From NCBI GenBank assembly GCA_021234155.1, contig JAJEKV010000200.1, positions 152,001-216,000 on the forward strand: 64,000 bases of DNA, written 5' to 3'. The notes under the pieces are model-generated. The model saw only the letters and a program-made list of their open reading frames with translations. It was not told where the DNA came from and searched no databases. Source of the DNA: Isoetes taiwanensis. Lineage: Eukaryota; Streptophyta; Lycopodiopsida; Isoetales; Isoetaceae. The translations under genes were made by a program, and so were the position numbers. Position 1 is the first letter of the stretch, and every line of letters starts with the position of its first letter. Below are positions 12,440 to 22,993 of the stretch, one piece after another.

Positions 12440-13080
12440 AGTCCTGTGCCTCCTGGTACAGGACTATTCATGCATACGACAAACCAGGTCAAGCTCAAGG
12501 ATCCTCAGTCAGCCACGGGTCAGACATCCAAGGCTCCGCAGAAGACCAAGCAGCAGACCACGCAGTCAAAGCCTGTGGCTGTCAACAAGAGGCGCCGCTC
12601 AGACAAGTGACGGCCCGTCACCGCCCGCGTCAGCGTCAGCGTGATTCTAGGCACTTCAAGAGGCACCGCCAACATTCCTGCAAATCAGGCCTCCTTCCAG
12701 GAATCGGCACCGAGATCAGTCAGAGTGTCTATATTGGGCCCAAGGCCATTGTACTATATATATGAGTAGAGTTAGCACATAAGTTTTTTAGATGAGTTTT
12801 GAGTCTTGTCTCCTTTCAGTTTTCTCTCTATTGTGAGAGCTCATGTATTCTCATCATTGATATCAAGGAAGCTTATCATCTTCCTCTCATTTGTTCTGTT
12901 TTCTTCTTTTTCTTCTCTTCTTGCAAATCCCGCGTGACATAGTCCCCCGGACTCTCCTGTTAGATCCACGGGTCCTCACAGAGGGCTGTCTTCCAGGAGT
13001 TCCCGAACCCAGACCCCAAACATTCATGAATTGTTGGAATCTCGACCCCAAACTGAGTACCACAGCGCATTAGAGTGAAG
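12440..13080 (+). mobile_element. Foreign insertion within the LINE, possibly an LTR-element fragment
   Basis: This block is not LINE-like and is GC-richer than its surroundings. Read on the plus strand it has a short basic open tail ending KRRRSDK (stop near 12610). A TATATATATGAG core lies at about 12756, and a leader-like run with CT-rich sequence (TTCTTCTTTTTCTTCTCTTC) at about 12900-12922. This layout resembles the end of a gag/pol reading frame followed by an LTR with promoter and leader. No clean TSD or LTR borders (TG...CA) were found, so the family is uncertain. Confidence 0.35.
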
Positions 13081-13168
13081 GTCGATTCTTCTCCACTTCA
13101 GCTTCTTTACCAATATCAGAATGTTACCTGAGAAATTCAAAGTAAAGTTAGAAACAGATAGGTAGAAT

Positions 13169-14085
13169 TCAGCTATGAATATCAAAGATTTCCTCAATCC
13201 AATTAATATCATATTTGGTTTGCTCGATGATAGCCTGAGGCCAAATAATTTCCTCTTTGAAGATCAGGGAATTCCTCCCCTTCCACATTCTCCAAAGGAG
13301 AAGGTAGATACGCCAATTCGATGGGTTCTCTGGAAGAAAGAAATCAATGGAGCTCATAGTTCTAAGATCAGGCAAATCAAGCTCAATTTCAGCTAACTCC
13401 AGAGTCCATTCAGCCCATAAACAGTTCCTAAAGAGGTGATTCTCATCTTCCTGATCCTGCATACATCGAACACAGATGTTAGAATCCGCCATATTCATTC
13501 TCCATCTCTTCATGTTTGTTGCTAGAGCCTTGTGCCAGAGTTGCCATATGAAGGCTTTGACTTTTGGATGGATCGGGCTCTTCCATAAAAATATGAGATT
13601 CCTTTTGATTCTCAAAGGATCCGTGTTCCATTTTACGTGGACTGTATGGCTTGATCCTTATTAAGGAATTTATAGGCCATTTTAACCTTATAACCCTTGT
13701 ATCCGTTTTATATGCCACAAGTCTTCCTAATGGTGCCACCGTCCATTATCAAGTCTCTGGATAATACTATTAAACAAGGTCTCGGACTCCTCCCTAGATC
13801 ACATAAAACCGAGCTATGATAGTGAAAACCATTAATAATATCCTCGATAAAAACAATTCCCTCATTAGTCCATTGTTTAGTGAGGACAGGAAAATGAGAG
13901 GCCAAGCAAGTGTTGGGGTCATCAAGAATAAGAGATGGACTCCAGAAGATAGGCTGATCCTGAGAAAGGCCTTCCTTCCAAGTGTACATTCCCTTGACTT
14001 TAAACCATACGATCCACTTCTTCAATATCGGAGGGGTGGAATTGGGGATGGAAAAAGGAAAGAAAATGCTAAAAGAGAAATGCAT
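13169..14085 (-). pseudogene. LINE ORF2 C-terminal region with zinc-finger RVT domain
   Basis: Read on the minus strand in two or three overlapping frames. The downstream part (13615-13169) contains WKSPIHPKVKAFIWQLWHKA, then the Cys/His cluster ICVRCMQDQEDENHLFRNC, which fits the zf-RVT domain found after the reverse transcriptase in plant LINEs. The upstream part (14085-13708) contains WKEGLSQDQPIFWSPSLIL. The switch between frames shows that this copy is decayed. Confidence 0.75.
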
Positions 14086-14307
14086 CTTAAGCCCTCTCCA
14101 CCCGAAAGGATGGCATCTCCCAATGTAATGCCTAATCGAGCTTTGACCGATGATTAATCTGATGCATGACAGGCCCTCAGAGAAATATTTTGCTTTGCGC
14201 CAAGGCGGTTTGCTTGCTTCTCAATATCAATAACTCCCAATCCACCCATGCTTTTGGTCTTACAAACACTTTCGTTCATGGAGACTGGAATCCAAAGCAT
14301 CTTCTCG

Positions 14308-15765
14308 TTAGTTCCACACCGCAATGAATCTACCAATAATACTTTGCATTTTAGAGTAGACCTTTTTTAGGGCCATGATAATGGATGATTGATATACCTG
14401 AGAAGAGGAAATGACAGAATTTGCAAGAATAGCCCTACCATTCTTAGAGAGAAATTTGGAGTTGAGGGAGTCCACCTTCCTATAGAATTTATCCAAGAGA
14501 TCCCCCCACAGATCACTCGCGTTCACCCTAATAGCATAGGGGATCCCCAGAATTTTGGTTTTAGTGGTGGGAGAGAGGTACATACATCCAAGAGATAAAG
14601 CTGCTTGCTCCCCCTTGGTCTGGTCCCTTGAAATTAGCTTTGTCTTGGCCGAATTGATGTTACAACCTGAGCATCTTCCAAAATCTTCAAGGATCTGCTG
14701 TGTAGCTTGGATGGATTGATTGTCCAGATTCATAAAAAGGAAAGTGTCGTCTGCAAAATGAACATTAAGAATATCCTCCATCTCTTGATTAGGGGGGAGT
14801 TTTAGCCCTTTGATCTCATTGAGATTCCTAAGCTTTTGAAAGTTACTGTGCAGACCTTCCATGACAATTAGAAACAAGAAAGGTGCCAGGGGGCAACCTT
14901 GCTTAACTCCTCTCTTTATGTCAAAGAAGGGACTGCACTCCCCGTTAATTAGGACAGCCGATCTTGAATTTTTCAGAATAGCCATGAAAATTGAAATTAC
15001 CTCTTCCGAGAATCCCAGACTTAGGCAGCATTCTTGCAGAAATTTCCAACTTACCGTATCGAAGGCCTTGGTGATATCCAGTTTCAGAAGCCCTATGTTC
15101 TGTTTGGATTCCTTGGCCCAGCTTATCCCCAAAGATGCTGCTGCAACATTGTCCAAGATGTATCTCCCTTTCAAGTAGGCACTTTGAGTTTTACTTATGA
15201 TGTCATCAAGGATAGGCTTGATTCTAGCTGCAATTGAACCTGAAATGAGCTTATAGACCACATTGGAAAGTGAGATAGGTCTGTAATCTGAAAAAGAAAT
15301 AGGCATATCATTTTTAGGGATGAGAGCAATAAGGCTAGTATTGATCCTGCAGTCCAAACTTTTGGTTAGTAAGAACTCATTAGCAATGGAAACCACAAAA
15401 TTACCCAAAAGCCCCCATGCCTTCTTGAAGAATTCAGCAGGGAGCCCATCTGGCCCAGGAGTCTTGCCATTCTCCATGTCATTGAGCACCTTAAAAATCT
15501 CATTATTGCTGAAAGGTCTAGAAAGGCTATTATTCATATCATTAGACACTCTGGCCTGAATGTCAATGAAATTGTTAATATCCTGAGAGTTGGTGTCTCT
15601 AATGGTACCCATAATTCTGACAAAATGTTCTTTAGCAGCCTCCTTAAGTTGATTGTCATCTTCAATGTTATTTCCCTCCCATAGGACACTATAAATGTGG
15701 TTCTTCTTAATCCTTCCTTTGGCCTTAATGAAAAAATACTTGGAGTTAGCCCTTTCATCTTCCAT
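14308..15765 (-). pseudogene. LINE reverse transcriptase domain
   Basis: An open segment of 485 codons with the ordered motifs of non-LTR reverse transcriptases: NGKTPGPDGLPAEFFKKAW, SLIALIPKNDMPISFSDYRP, ISLSNVVYKLI, SAYLKGRYILDN, LKLDITKAFDTVSWKFL (first catalytic Asp), GVKQGCPLAPFLFLIVMEGL, and VHFADDTFLFM (the catalytic F/YADD box). It would copy LINE RNA into DNA at a nicked target. The frame differs from that of the upstream endonuclease, with the break near 15850, and it stops before the C-terminal region, so ORF2 is no longer continuous. Confidence 0.92.
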
Positions 15766-15850
15766 CAGCTCCTTGACTTTGGCTTTGATCTTCCATCCTT
15801 TAGCAATCTTAATTTCTTTCCTTTCGATTTGAATCTTAAGATCTTCTTTA

Positions 15851-16834
15851 TTACGCCCCCGGTTGTCCGTCTTGATTTCTCAAATCCTGCAAGTGAAAAG
15901 TCTCTTTCTGGTAGATCTCCTTACCCCAAACTTTTAACCAGCCTTTTATGTTCTTGGCAGTCCTTACCCACCAATCCATCCATCCAATATCATTACTGGG
16001 TTTGTCTTCCAGATCCATCACCGAGCTAACTTGGTGAGGAAATCCTCCCGATCCAAATAGATTAGTGTTTAGCTTAAAGTAGGAGTTCCTCTTCCTTTGA
16101 TTATTGTTGGCACTAATATTAATAAGCTTTGAGGGGTAATGATCGGAGATGGTGTAATTTGAAAGATTGGAAACCCTAGAGCTGCTGTTCCATAAGGATT
16201 CACTAAGGTAGAACCTATCATGAAGACAGCAAATAGGCTGGACTCTATGATCATTCCAGCTATAGGAGTGGGGGACCACTCTTGCCATTTTTAAGTGGTG
16301 GCCTGTAAGTAACGTCATCCACTTATCATTCTCCTCCCCACTAAGTGCCCTGAAATTAGCACTCCTCATGTACTCATGAGTAACCATATTGAAGTCTCCC
16401 CCAATAATAATCTCGTCATAAGGGATACTGTTCAAGCTATTATTTATAATATTCCAAAGCTGAGCCCTTTCAACTGGCTGATGATAAGCATAAATGTTCA
16501 CTAGAGCTATTCTAATATTACCTACATTACCATGTAAAATCTGCCACCTCTTGCTACCATCATGCATCATCTGAATATCACCTAGATTAATCCTGTTATG
16601 CCAAGCAATGGAAATGCCAGCCGAAGAGTTATTAGCTTTGAGAGACCAGTGGTTAAAATTGGCAGGCAGAACCTCTCTTATCATATTATCTATGCTGTCA
16701 TCATGAATCTTATGCTCTTGAAAGAAAATGAAATCTAAATTTATAGAAACAAGACAGACTTTCACTCTCCCCCTTTTCAGATTAGAGTTAATACCCTGCA
16801 AGTTCCAAGTAATACCCTTAAGATTTATATCCAT
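15851..16834 (-). pseudogene. LINE apurinic-like (APE) endonuclease domain
   Basis: Begins MDINLKGITWNLQGINSN, the usual N-terminus of plant LINE ORF2. APE-type motifs follow: the metal-binding Glu in FFQEHKIHDDS, IIGGDFNMV, and the catalytic SDH in NYTISDHYP. It would nick the target site to prime reverse transcription. It is open for 327 codons and then shifts frame near 15850 before the reverse transcriptase. Confidence 0.88.
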
Positions 16835-17624
16835 TTAACTGGGGGCTTAGTCTTTCTTGGGGATCTTCTTGGTGGCCCCATGATCTTATACCTTTCATTT
16901 CCCTTTCCCTTCTTTTTTCTTCTTGAAACTAGGCTCCAATCCTCATGCTGAAATTGATCATGGTCGTCCTGATCAGGACTTTCAGAGTCCTCATTTCTGA
17001 ATCTAGTGTTGGGGACTACCTGCCCACAGGTGCTGATAGAGGAAACAACAAAGTTAGCCGGATCAATACATATGAGAAGCTTGGGAGGGAATTGCAGAAT
17101 TATTCGCCCTCTGATCAATCCCCCGAATAGGATTAGGGGTAGGTAAAGGAAGAGGGGTAGGAGGATTAGTAGGGTCTTGCTTAACCACAATTTCCTTGTT
17201 GCTATCACTACCTTCCCCTTTTTCCACTGCAACTTTGCTTTTGGGTCTCCAGACTTGATTCCCACAGTCGGGGTTTTGTCTTTTTACTTTTTCTTTACCT
17301 TTATTCATAGGCTCCTTCGAAATTAGCCACGTGCTCTTTAGAATAGGATATTTCGAGGTCGATAATTTTAGAGCTGCTAATTTTACAAGGAATCTTATCT
17401 ACCCAGGGGGAGTGAATTTTCTTCTGGATACAAACAGCCGGGGTATTGGTTTGAGGGATAGAGATCTGGACGACTTCTCCTAATTTATTAGCAATGGCAT
17501 TCAAGTGAGAAGTAGTCCAAAAACCAGGAGGAAGGTTATTACTGGAAATCCAAGTGGTAGTGGCAACTGTCGAAAAATCACCAGGGACATAATTGGGGTC
17601 CCATTTCATCAGGTACACCATCAT
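16825..17624 (-). pseudogene. LINE ORF1-like protein, partial
   Basis: The 5'-most coding part of the LINE. The N-terminal segment (17624-17301) contains KWDPNYVPGDFSTVATTTW, ISSNNLPPGFWTTSHLNAIA and NKLGEVVQISIPQT, the pattern of the DUF4283-type ORF1 of plant LINEs (RNA-binding role known from the family). A low-complexity, Pro-rich and basic tail follows in another frame (PTNPPTPLPLPTPNPI, RRKKKGKGNERYKIMGPPRR). It ends just before the ORF2 start. Upstream sequence to 17778 also looks ORF1-like but without a clear start. Confidence 0.6.
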
Positions 17625-18213
17625 GCCCAGGACAGAATGAATTTTTCTGGAGAGGATATGGTTTACACTCCTCTCTTACCTACAAATGATTTGGAAGGTT
17701 TTTTGATCCAATTTAAGAATGGATAAAATGGGGATAGCCTGAGATTTAGTTATCCAATACTTAACTTCCCCAATAGAAAAAGCAATGCAATTTCACTAAA
17801 AGAGTTGGACACATTGCGAGACTAATTTCTTATCTAATTGATTATCACATGGGAAAAATATAACAATTTACATAAAGCATCTATACGTAAAATCCGGGTG
17901 GGCTTCTTTCTGCTCCCGTTATCCAATCAGAGTTTGACACGTGTCAGAAATTCAGTTCCGGGAATGTCACCCAAAATTGAGACCAAAGACAGAATTTTTT
18001 CCAGAATGTAGACCAAGGTTGAAGTTTTTGCACAATTGTTTAACACAATTTTTTTACACAATCAAACAAGTTTTGAAACTTAAACTTTATACATGAAACT
18101 TCAGTTTAAACATGAAACTTTACAGATCAAAATTATATGAAAAAAGTCATTTCCATTGATCATATCAGTGTTTCATTGATCATATCAGTTCCAAAATCAA
18201 AAAGTTTCAAGTC

Positions 18214-20316
18214 TCAGCTTTCATTTCCAGAAATCTGCTTCAACAAAGTACCAATATCAAGTTTACCACTGCCAGGAACAATTATGCAATTGTTAAAAAC
18301 TCCACCTGAAATGCTAGTAGATCCAACTGACACATTTAAACCCAAAGCCTTCCTTGCAACAGGATTATCACCAGCAATCAAATTTAGGTCCACTGTATCC
18401 AAGAATGTGTCTGTCAAATCAGAATTTGATTCAGGTACAGAATTCAGCTTCGCTACACACAACAGACCACTCAATCCTGTATTTTGCTGCTCCATATCAG
18501 AATTTTTACCTGCTACATAAAACAAGCTAATTATAAAAGAGGCTTATTATCAAACAACCTAAATAATCTAACTAAAACATTTACCTGCTTCATTCTCCTG
18601 CATGCTACTAGATGACACATTATCATTTGGAACCTGCAAAACCTGAAAATTCCCAGATTTCTGCCTTGAATCAAAAGCAGCCAACTCCTGCTGATACACA
18701 TCATCGAACATCTTCCTAGATCCATCAGCGTTGAATGGCTGAGAAACAATATTCATCGCTGCCTTTGCCTTCAATTCAACGGTCTTATCATACCTGCAAA
18801 CAGAATTCAAAAGTAATAAGAATACAAAATTTATAGAATGCAGAATCTAAATCGAAGAAGAATTACCTCTTATATGATTCTGGATCCCGATGACCAGTGA
18901 CGCACATTCCCACCTCAACAGGTACGTTTGCTCTTGCCAACCGACTAACGACGGAAGTCCTTCCAGACTTTCTAGAAAAGACACCATCAATTCCAATCGT
19001 CTTCAACATATACTTCATCCACGATGCAAGCACCTTTGCACTCACTCGATGTTTCTTATTGTACCAGACCTGCAAGCAAAAAATAAGTATTAACTAAACC
19101 AAATAACAAACTAAAGCAAAGAAATTAAATTAAACTTACCTCAGATTTTGGAACAGTGATAGCCTGCATGAAAATAAATGGCTTTCCATTCTCATTCTGC
19201 GGAGGAAGATGCCTCACAAGTTGTTTAAATGTAAGAACTACGTCTTCTTCAAAACATTGGATCGGCTGCCTAAAAGACTCTTCTTGGTATTTCTTCAGCG
19301 ACACAACATAATTCTTACTCATTCTTTCACTGTACTGCAGACACTCACTCCCATTTGTTACCAAAACTTCAAAATCTGTTACAACCAGCAAATAAAGTTC
19401 TTCTCTGCCTCTGATAGCAAATCTAGACACGCAGTAATACATAAACCGCTTTTGCAAGCCTCGACTATGGTGAATTCCATGATCGGCATCAGATAGTAGC
19501 GCTACTTCAGTGGCATAGCTAATCTCGTCTACTTTCTTCCGCTTGCCACAGACTCCAGGAGTACCTCTGGATCGTCTCATGGAGGCAATGCAAGCTCGTC
19601 TAGCATTTGCAAAAATGGGCGAATGTCTAATGTCAAAAGGTACCTCCTCCTTACCAGTTAATCCAATTCTGATTTCTTGTGCTCTACGAATTATCGCACC
19701 AAACTTTCTGAAGATATCCTGTATGCTGCAAGCACAAGAAACAAGTTATAATAATCAAATAAAAAACTAATTCACGTCTAAAATACAACACTTACCTCTC
19801 GGTTGGATATAATTTCCCATTCAGCTTGCATACCTGAAGCATGAACATCTCAAGTAATCCTGCGAACTCCCTAATATCCATCTCTTCAATTTTCTTGTCC
19901 AATGGAAGTTTCTTGTACTTTCTCCACGCATCAAATCTTCTCCTAGCCCATTCAACTTTCCCAGCAGATTTATTCTGACCTCCAGAATATACTTCCCTCA
20001 CTAAATCAGAATCTAATTCTAAAAAAGGAGTTGAATTCCCTTCACCAGCCTTGTTCTGCTCTTGTTTTCCACTAGCTACCCCAACATGATTCACCGGAAC
20101 ATTTTCCTTACCCTCACTCTCATCGTCATCAGGAATGCAAACAGGAACAAACAAACCTGGCATAAGTTTCACATCTGCAATATACTTCTGAAGGTCTTCT
20201 TCCCCAAACTCTTCCAGTAGCTTTGACTCGAAATCTGAGTCACTCTCATTCTCAACATCAGCTTGCACTTCTACTTCCTCCGGAAACTTCAGGTCGAAGC
20301 TTGCAACCTCAGCCAT
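18214..20316 (-). CDS. Crypton-like tyrosine recombinase (DUF3504 type), five coding exons
   Basis: Predicted exons on the minus strand are 20316-19796, 19725-19140, 19069-18867, 18793-18585 and 18512-18214. All have GT-AG borders and the joined frame is open (1818 nt, 605 aa), starting at MAEVASFDLKF. An acidic N-terminus is followed by a core-binding-like region (KVEWARRRFDAWRKYKKLP, REFAGLLEMFMLQVCKLNGK) and by SPIFANARRACIASMRRSRG. The catalytic-type region follows: RFAIRGREELYLLVVTDFEV (first Arg), then FSRKSGRTSVVSRLARANV (second Arg, with Lys where His is usual in HxxR), and GHRDPESYKRYDK (His and the nucleophile Tyr). This matches the DUF3504/Crypton group also present in animal ZMYM and KIAA1958 proteins. 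The C-terminal 150 residues are not recognised. At least one non-coding 5' exon probably lies upstream, since an acceptor TTGCAG precedes the start at about 20351. It could be an active element or a recently domesticated gene. Confidence 0.8.
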
Positions 20317-20319
20317 AAC

Positions 20320-21300
20320 TAACAGGAACAACCACACAACAATGAACAACCTGCAACATGACTTCATATTTAAACACTAGAGAATGAAACCTGCAACAGA
20401 ATGGAACCTGCAACATAATTCAAAAACAAGTCAGACAGAAAGTCAGACTAAACTAAAGATTCAAAAGAAACTAAAGAAAATAAACTAAAGAAAGTAAACT
20501 AAAGACAGAAAGTAAACTAAAGACAGAAAGTAAACTAAAGAAAGTAAACTAAAGTAAGCCTAGTTAAATATTTACCTCCAAATCAGTGAAGGAAATTCGA
20601 AAGTTCGTAAAGATTCCACTTCCTAGCTTGCATGCAATAGCAGAAACCTTGCATGTGTGTACAAAAGCAAGAAAGTCGGAATATCTTACAGGAAACACAG
20701 CAGAATCATGATGATCCAAAAAAACCTGCAATCAAGAATCATATCAAAGTTAAATCTCCAAATGAATGTTAAAACTCGAAATAAATTTGTTTTGCAAACA
20801 TAATAATCATATTTACCTCAATACAGATGCAAGTTTCTTCCCGAAAACCTACAAAACAAACAAAATAACATCAGATTCAACAGAATAAAATGAAATGACA
20901 ACAGAAAGAAGAACCTAAAGCTAACATTCTTTACCAGAAGACAATGCAAAACTCCAGAACGAAAATACTGTGGAACAGTGCCACAATCGCATAAAATACT
21001 CCAAGAACTCGCAAGAATCCTCACTGGAATACTTGAAGAAGTCGCCAGATCCAGCAAAGATGCAAGCGCCTAACCTCAGCCTCCAAAAATCGCTTAATAC
21101 TACTCAAAAATCAAGAAAATGCTCCAAGACTATGCTTACTATATGCACCGCAACCTAGCGCCTCAGCTCATACACAAAAGAAGGCCGGCGCCATAGCTAA
21201 AACAGACAAAAAAGAGCCGGCGCCATAGCTAAAGCTTGGGCCAGAGAAAGAGAAGATCGAAAAAAAAAAATGGCGTACTTATACTCTGCCTACGTGGATC
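20320..21300 (-). other. 5' untranslated exons and introns of the recombinase gene
   Basis: No coding frame supported. On the minus strand several acceptor-like TTGCAG and donor-like GTAAAT sequences occur (around 20351, 20400, 20575, 20728 and 20817), which suggests a spliced leader. A short tandem array of CTAAAGAAAGTAAA-type units lies at about 20460-20560. Confidence 0.4.
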
Positions 21301-21342
21301 CTACGTGGCAGAAAGAACCCCACCCAGATTTCACGTTAGGTG

Positions 21343-21441
21343 AATGGCCCGGAGGGCCATTTTTACAGGCTTTGTCAGGGCCTCCGCCGCAAGGCCGTCG
21401 GTCCCCTTTCCAACCTGAAAAATGGCCCTCCGGGCCATTCC
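21343..21441. repeat. GC-rich inverted repeat (stem-loop) at element edge
   Basis: Two arms of about 27 bp, GAATGGCCCGGAGGGCCATT (21343 onward) and its complement ending at 21440, enclose a GC-rich loop of about 45 bp. Each arm is itself partly palindromic (GGCCCGGAGGGCC). It lies between the inner inverted repeat of the Crypton-like element and its right border. Confidence 0.8.
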
Positions 21442-21489
21442 TCTATACAGAAAGTGCAGCTTAACGGTGTCATATGCACAAGAATAGTC

Positions 21490-22240
21490 CTAATAAATGG
21501 GAGGCAATGATAAAGCTATCCGGCTTGCACTGCAGCAGCATAACGTATCAGCATCTAAGAATGATTCGAATATGAAATCGCATGAGATGCTTTCCAATGG
21601 GACGGATTCTTGAGCTTCAATAGGAGCTTCATTTTCACTTGCATCTTCCAGATTTGGCAAATCGAATTCAATGTTGAAAGGCACTGCGGGTACCCATCTC
21701 GCAATCTGGGACCACCTGTAAGTTTCAACATAAACCCATAAGTAAAACATTTTGTTGAATGGAGTTTGTGGTTTTATATAATAAACTGAATTCAGTTACC
21801 TGTTATCATACACAGTTTGGAGCTCAAACACAAGTTTCAACATAAACCCACAAAATTTTATCTTGAATGATGTGTGTGGTAGTGGTTTTTATATACAGTA
21901 AACAGAATTTAGCCAGTTTAAATTAATCACCTGTTACCATAAAAAGCCGGGAGCTCAAACACAAGCATTTTTTCCTGTGCTGAGAATTTGCCTGGTTTGA
22001 TGCCAGGTTTTAAGTAATTGACCCACCGAAGACGACAACTTCTGGCAGAACGCTGGAGACCTGAAGTTCAGAAAAGGTTTATGAAGCACTCAAAAATCTG
22101 TCATAAGCTGTTGTATGGAAATGACAAGGGCATGAATTACCAGCGTCAAGGGGAATATCATTCCACCTCTTGGCTCCATGTTCTTTTACAAATGCAATAA
22201 GTTTTGCATCCTCTTCGGGAGACCACAGACGCTTCTTCAT
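21490..22240 (-). CDS. R2R3-MYB-like protein lacking the R3 recognition helix
   Basis: Predicted exons are 22240-22141 (100 bp), 22060-21931 (130 bp) and 21715-21490. They use GT-AG borders and encode an open frame of 151 aa. R2 is complete ([28 protein letters not shown]) with its three Trp. R3 starts normally ([27 protein letters not shown]) and then jumps straight to [15 protein letters not shown]. Compared with the paralog at 42.1 kb, an in-frame segment (117 bp) covering [15 protein letters not shown] and the following basic stretch is deleted. The protein therefore cannot make normal R3 base contacts. It may be a pseudogene or, by analogy with truncated MYBs, an interfering form; the latter is speculation. 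A Pro in the first R3 helix (FELPAFYG) is a further oddity. Confidence 0.75.
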
Positions 22241-22510
22241 CTTGTATCAGAAATGCTGTATCAGGAAATTTTAATATGAAAGTATTTAGAGAGCACATGC
22301 TAAAATGTCGTCTTCATACGTAATATTGTGTGCAAAGTACTCATCTGACACATTGGACGCATGTCCCCAGTCTATAGATCCAACTCTTTTCATCATGTAG
22401 ATTAAAACACTTCAACTTTTTTTCAACCACAACTCAGCATGACCCACGCTTACACATGTCCTCTCAGCCTATGTTCAAGATTCTAGCATTAAAATAAATG
22501 GCATTCAATC

Positions 22511-22993
22511 GGGCGCCCGTATATCGAGTCCGGGATGTGGTATTTCCGGACATTTTTTGTGGTGTTTCCGGCCATCTGATATCAGCCAAGTGGTATTTCC
22601 GGCCAAAAAAGTGGTGTTTCTGGCCAAAAAAAGTGATGTTTCTGGCCAAAAATATGGTGTTTCTGGCCAAAAAGTGGTATTTCTGGCCAAAAACCAAGCG
22701 CGAAACTGCGCGGCGGAGTCAAAATCTTTGGCCGGATCCTTCTTGCAGCTCCCTGGACGGCTTGAAATACTTCAAAAGCCCTTCCAATCGCTTTGTCTTC
22801 CTCTTTAACACTACTTTGATGAAGAGAGAAAGTGTTTTGAGCTCAAATAGAGCCGGATCAAGCAAAAAATGACCTAAAACAGCTGATTCTGGGCTTAAAA
22901 CTGTGAAGTGCACAGTGGCTGATAACGGGTGGCCGGAAACACCACAACAAAAGTCCGGAAATACCACATCCCGGACTCGATTTACGGCGGTCC
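22511..22993. mobile_element. Foldback/MITE element with 9-bp TSD
   Basis: A 483-bp insertion with terminal inverted repeats of about 75 bp (inner core ATCGAGTCCGGGATGTGG). It is flanked by CATTCAATC at 22502-22510 and 22994-23002. A nearby paralogous copy (23950-23975) and the MYB paralog at about 41805-41825 read through the site with no insert. A TSD of 9 bp (8 if one end base is counted as element) suggests a Mutator-like or hAT-like non-autonomous element. The middle holds five to six tandem copies of a roughly 20-bp unit, TGGTGTTTCTGGCCAAAAA, at 22600-22695. These units resemble the sequence just inside the TIR. Confidence 0.85.

Larger units (their letters stand above)
11985..17778 (-). 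mobile_element. LINE (L1-type) retrotransposon, antisense, with 16-bp TSD
   Basis: A LINE inserted in reverse orientation. Its poly(A) tail shows as a T-run at 11985-11994. The element is flanked by the perfect direct repeat AAAGCAATGCAATTTC at 11969-11984 and 17779-17794. The paralogous sequence near 42970-43010 reads through the same site without an insert, which confirms the insertion. From 5' to 3' on the minus strand it holds the end of an ORF1 (about 17624-16830), an APE endonuclease (16834-15851), a reverse transcriptase (15765-14308) and a C-terminal zinc-finger region (about 14085-13169). Several frame breaks make it non-autonomous now. A foreign piece, possibly an LTR-element fragment, interrupts the 3' part at about 12440-13080. 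The 5' end starts within ORF1, so the copy is slightly 5'-truncated or its leader is unrecognised. Confidence 0.92.
17887..21441 (-). mobile_element. Crypton-like (tyrosine recombinase) element
   Basis: A 3.55-kb insertion flanked by the direct repeat TCTATAC at 17880-17886 and 21442-21448. The inverted paralog near 42880-42910 reads through this point uninterrupted (rc ...CATAAGCATCTGTAAAGAAAC...), which fixes both borders. The body carries one multi-exon minus-strand gene encoding a DUF3504-type tyrosine recombinase. Near the ends lies an imperfect inverted repeat of about 37 bp (CGTAAAATCCGGGTGGGCTT at the left end, its complement at about 21307-21343). On the right, about 95 bp of hairpin sequence (21344-21440) separates this repeat from the border. 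Cryptons are generally described as lacking TIRs, so the inverted repeat is unusual. Confidence 0.8.

Noticed and set aside
20317-20367. Secretory signal at an upstream Met (hydrophobic IVVWLFLLV)
   Set aside because: It lies right after an intron acceptor and ahead of MAEVASFD; it is more likely 5' UTR, and a secreted recombinase makes no sense.
17887-21441. Gene as a cut-and-paste DDE transposase
   Set aside because: The ordered motifs RGREE, SGRT and GH...Y fit a tyrosine recombinase; no DDE pattern is seen.
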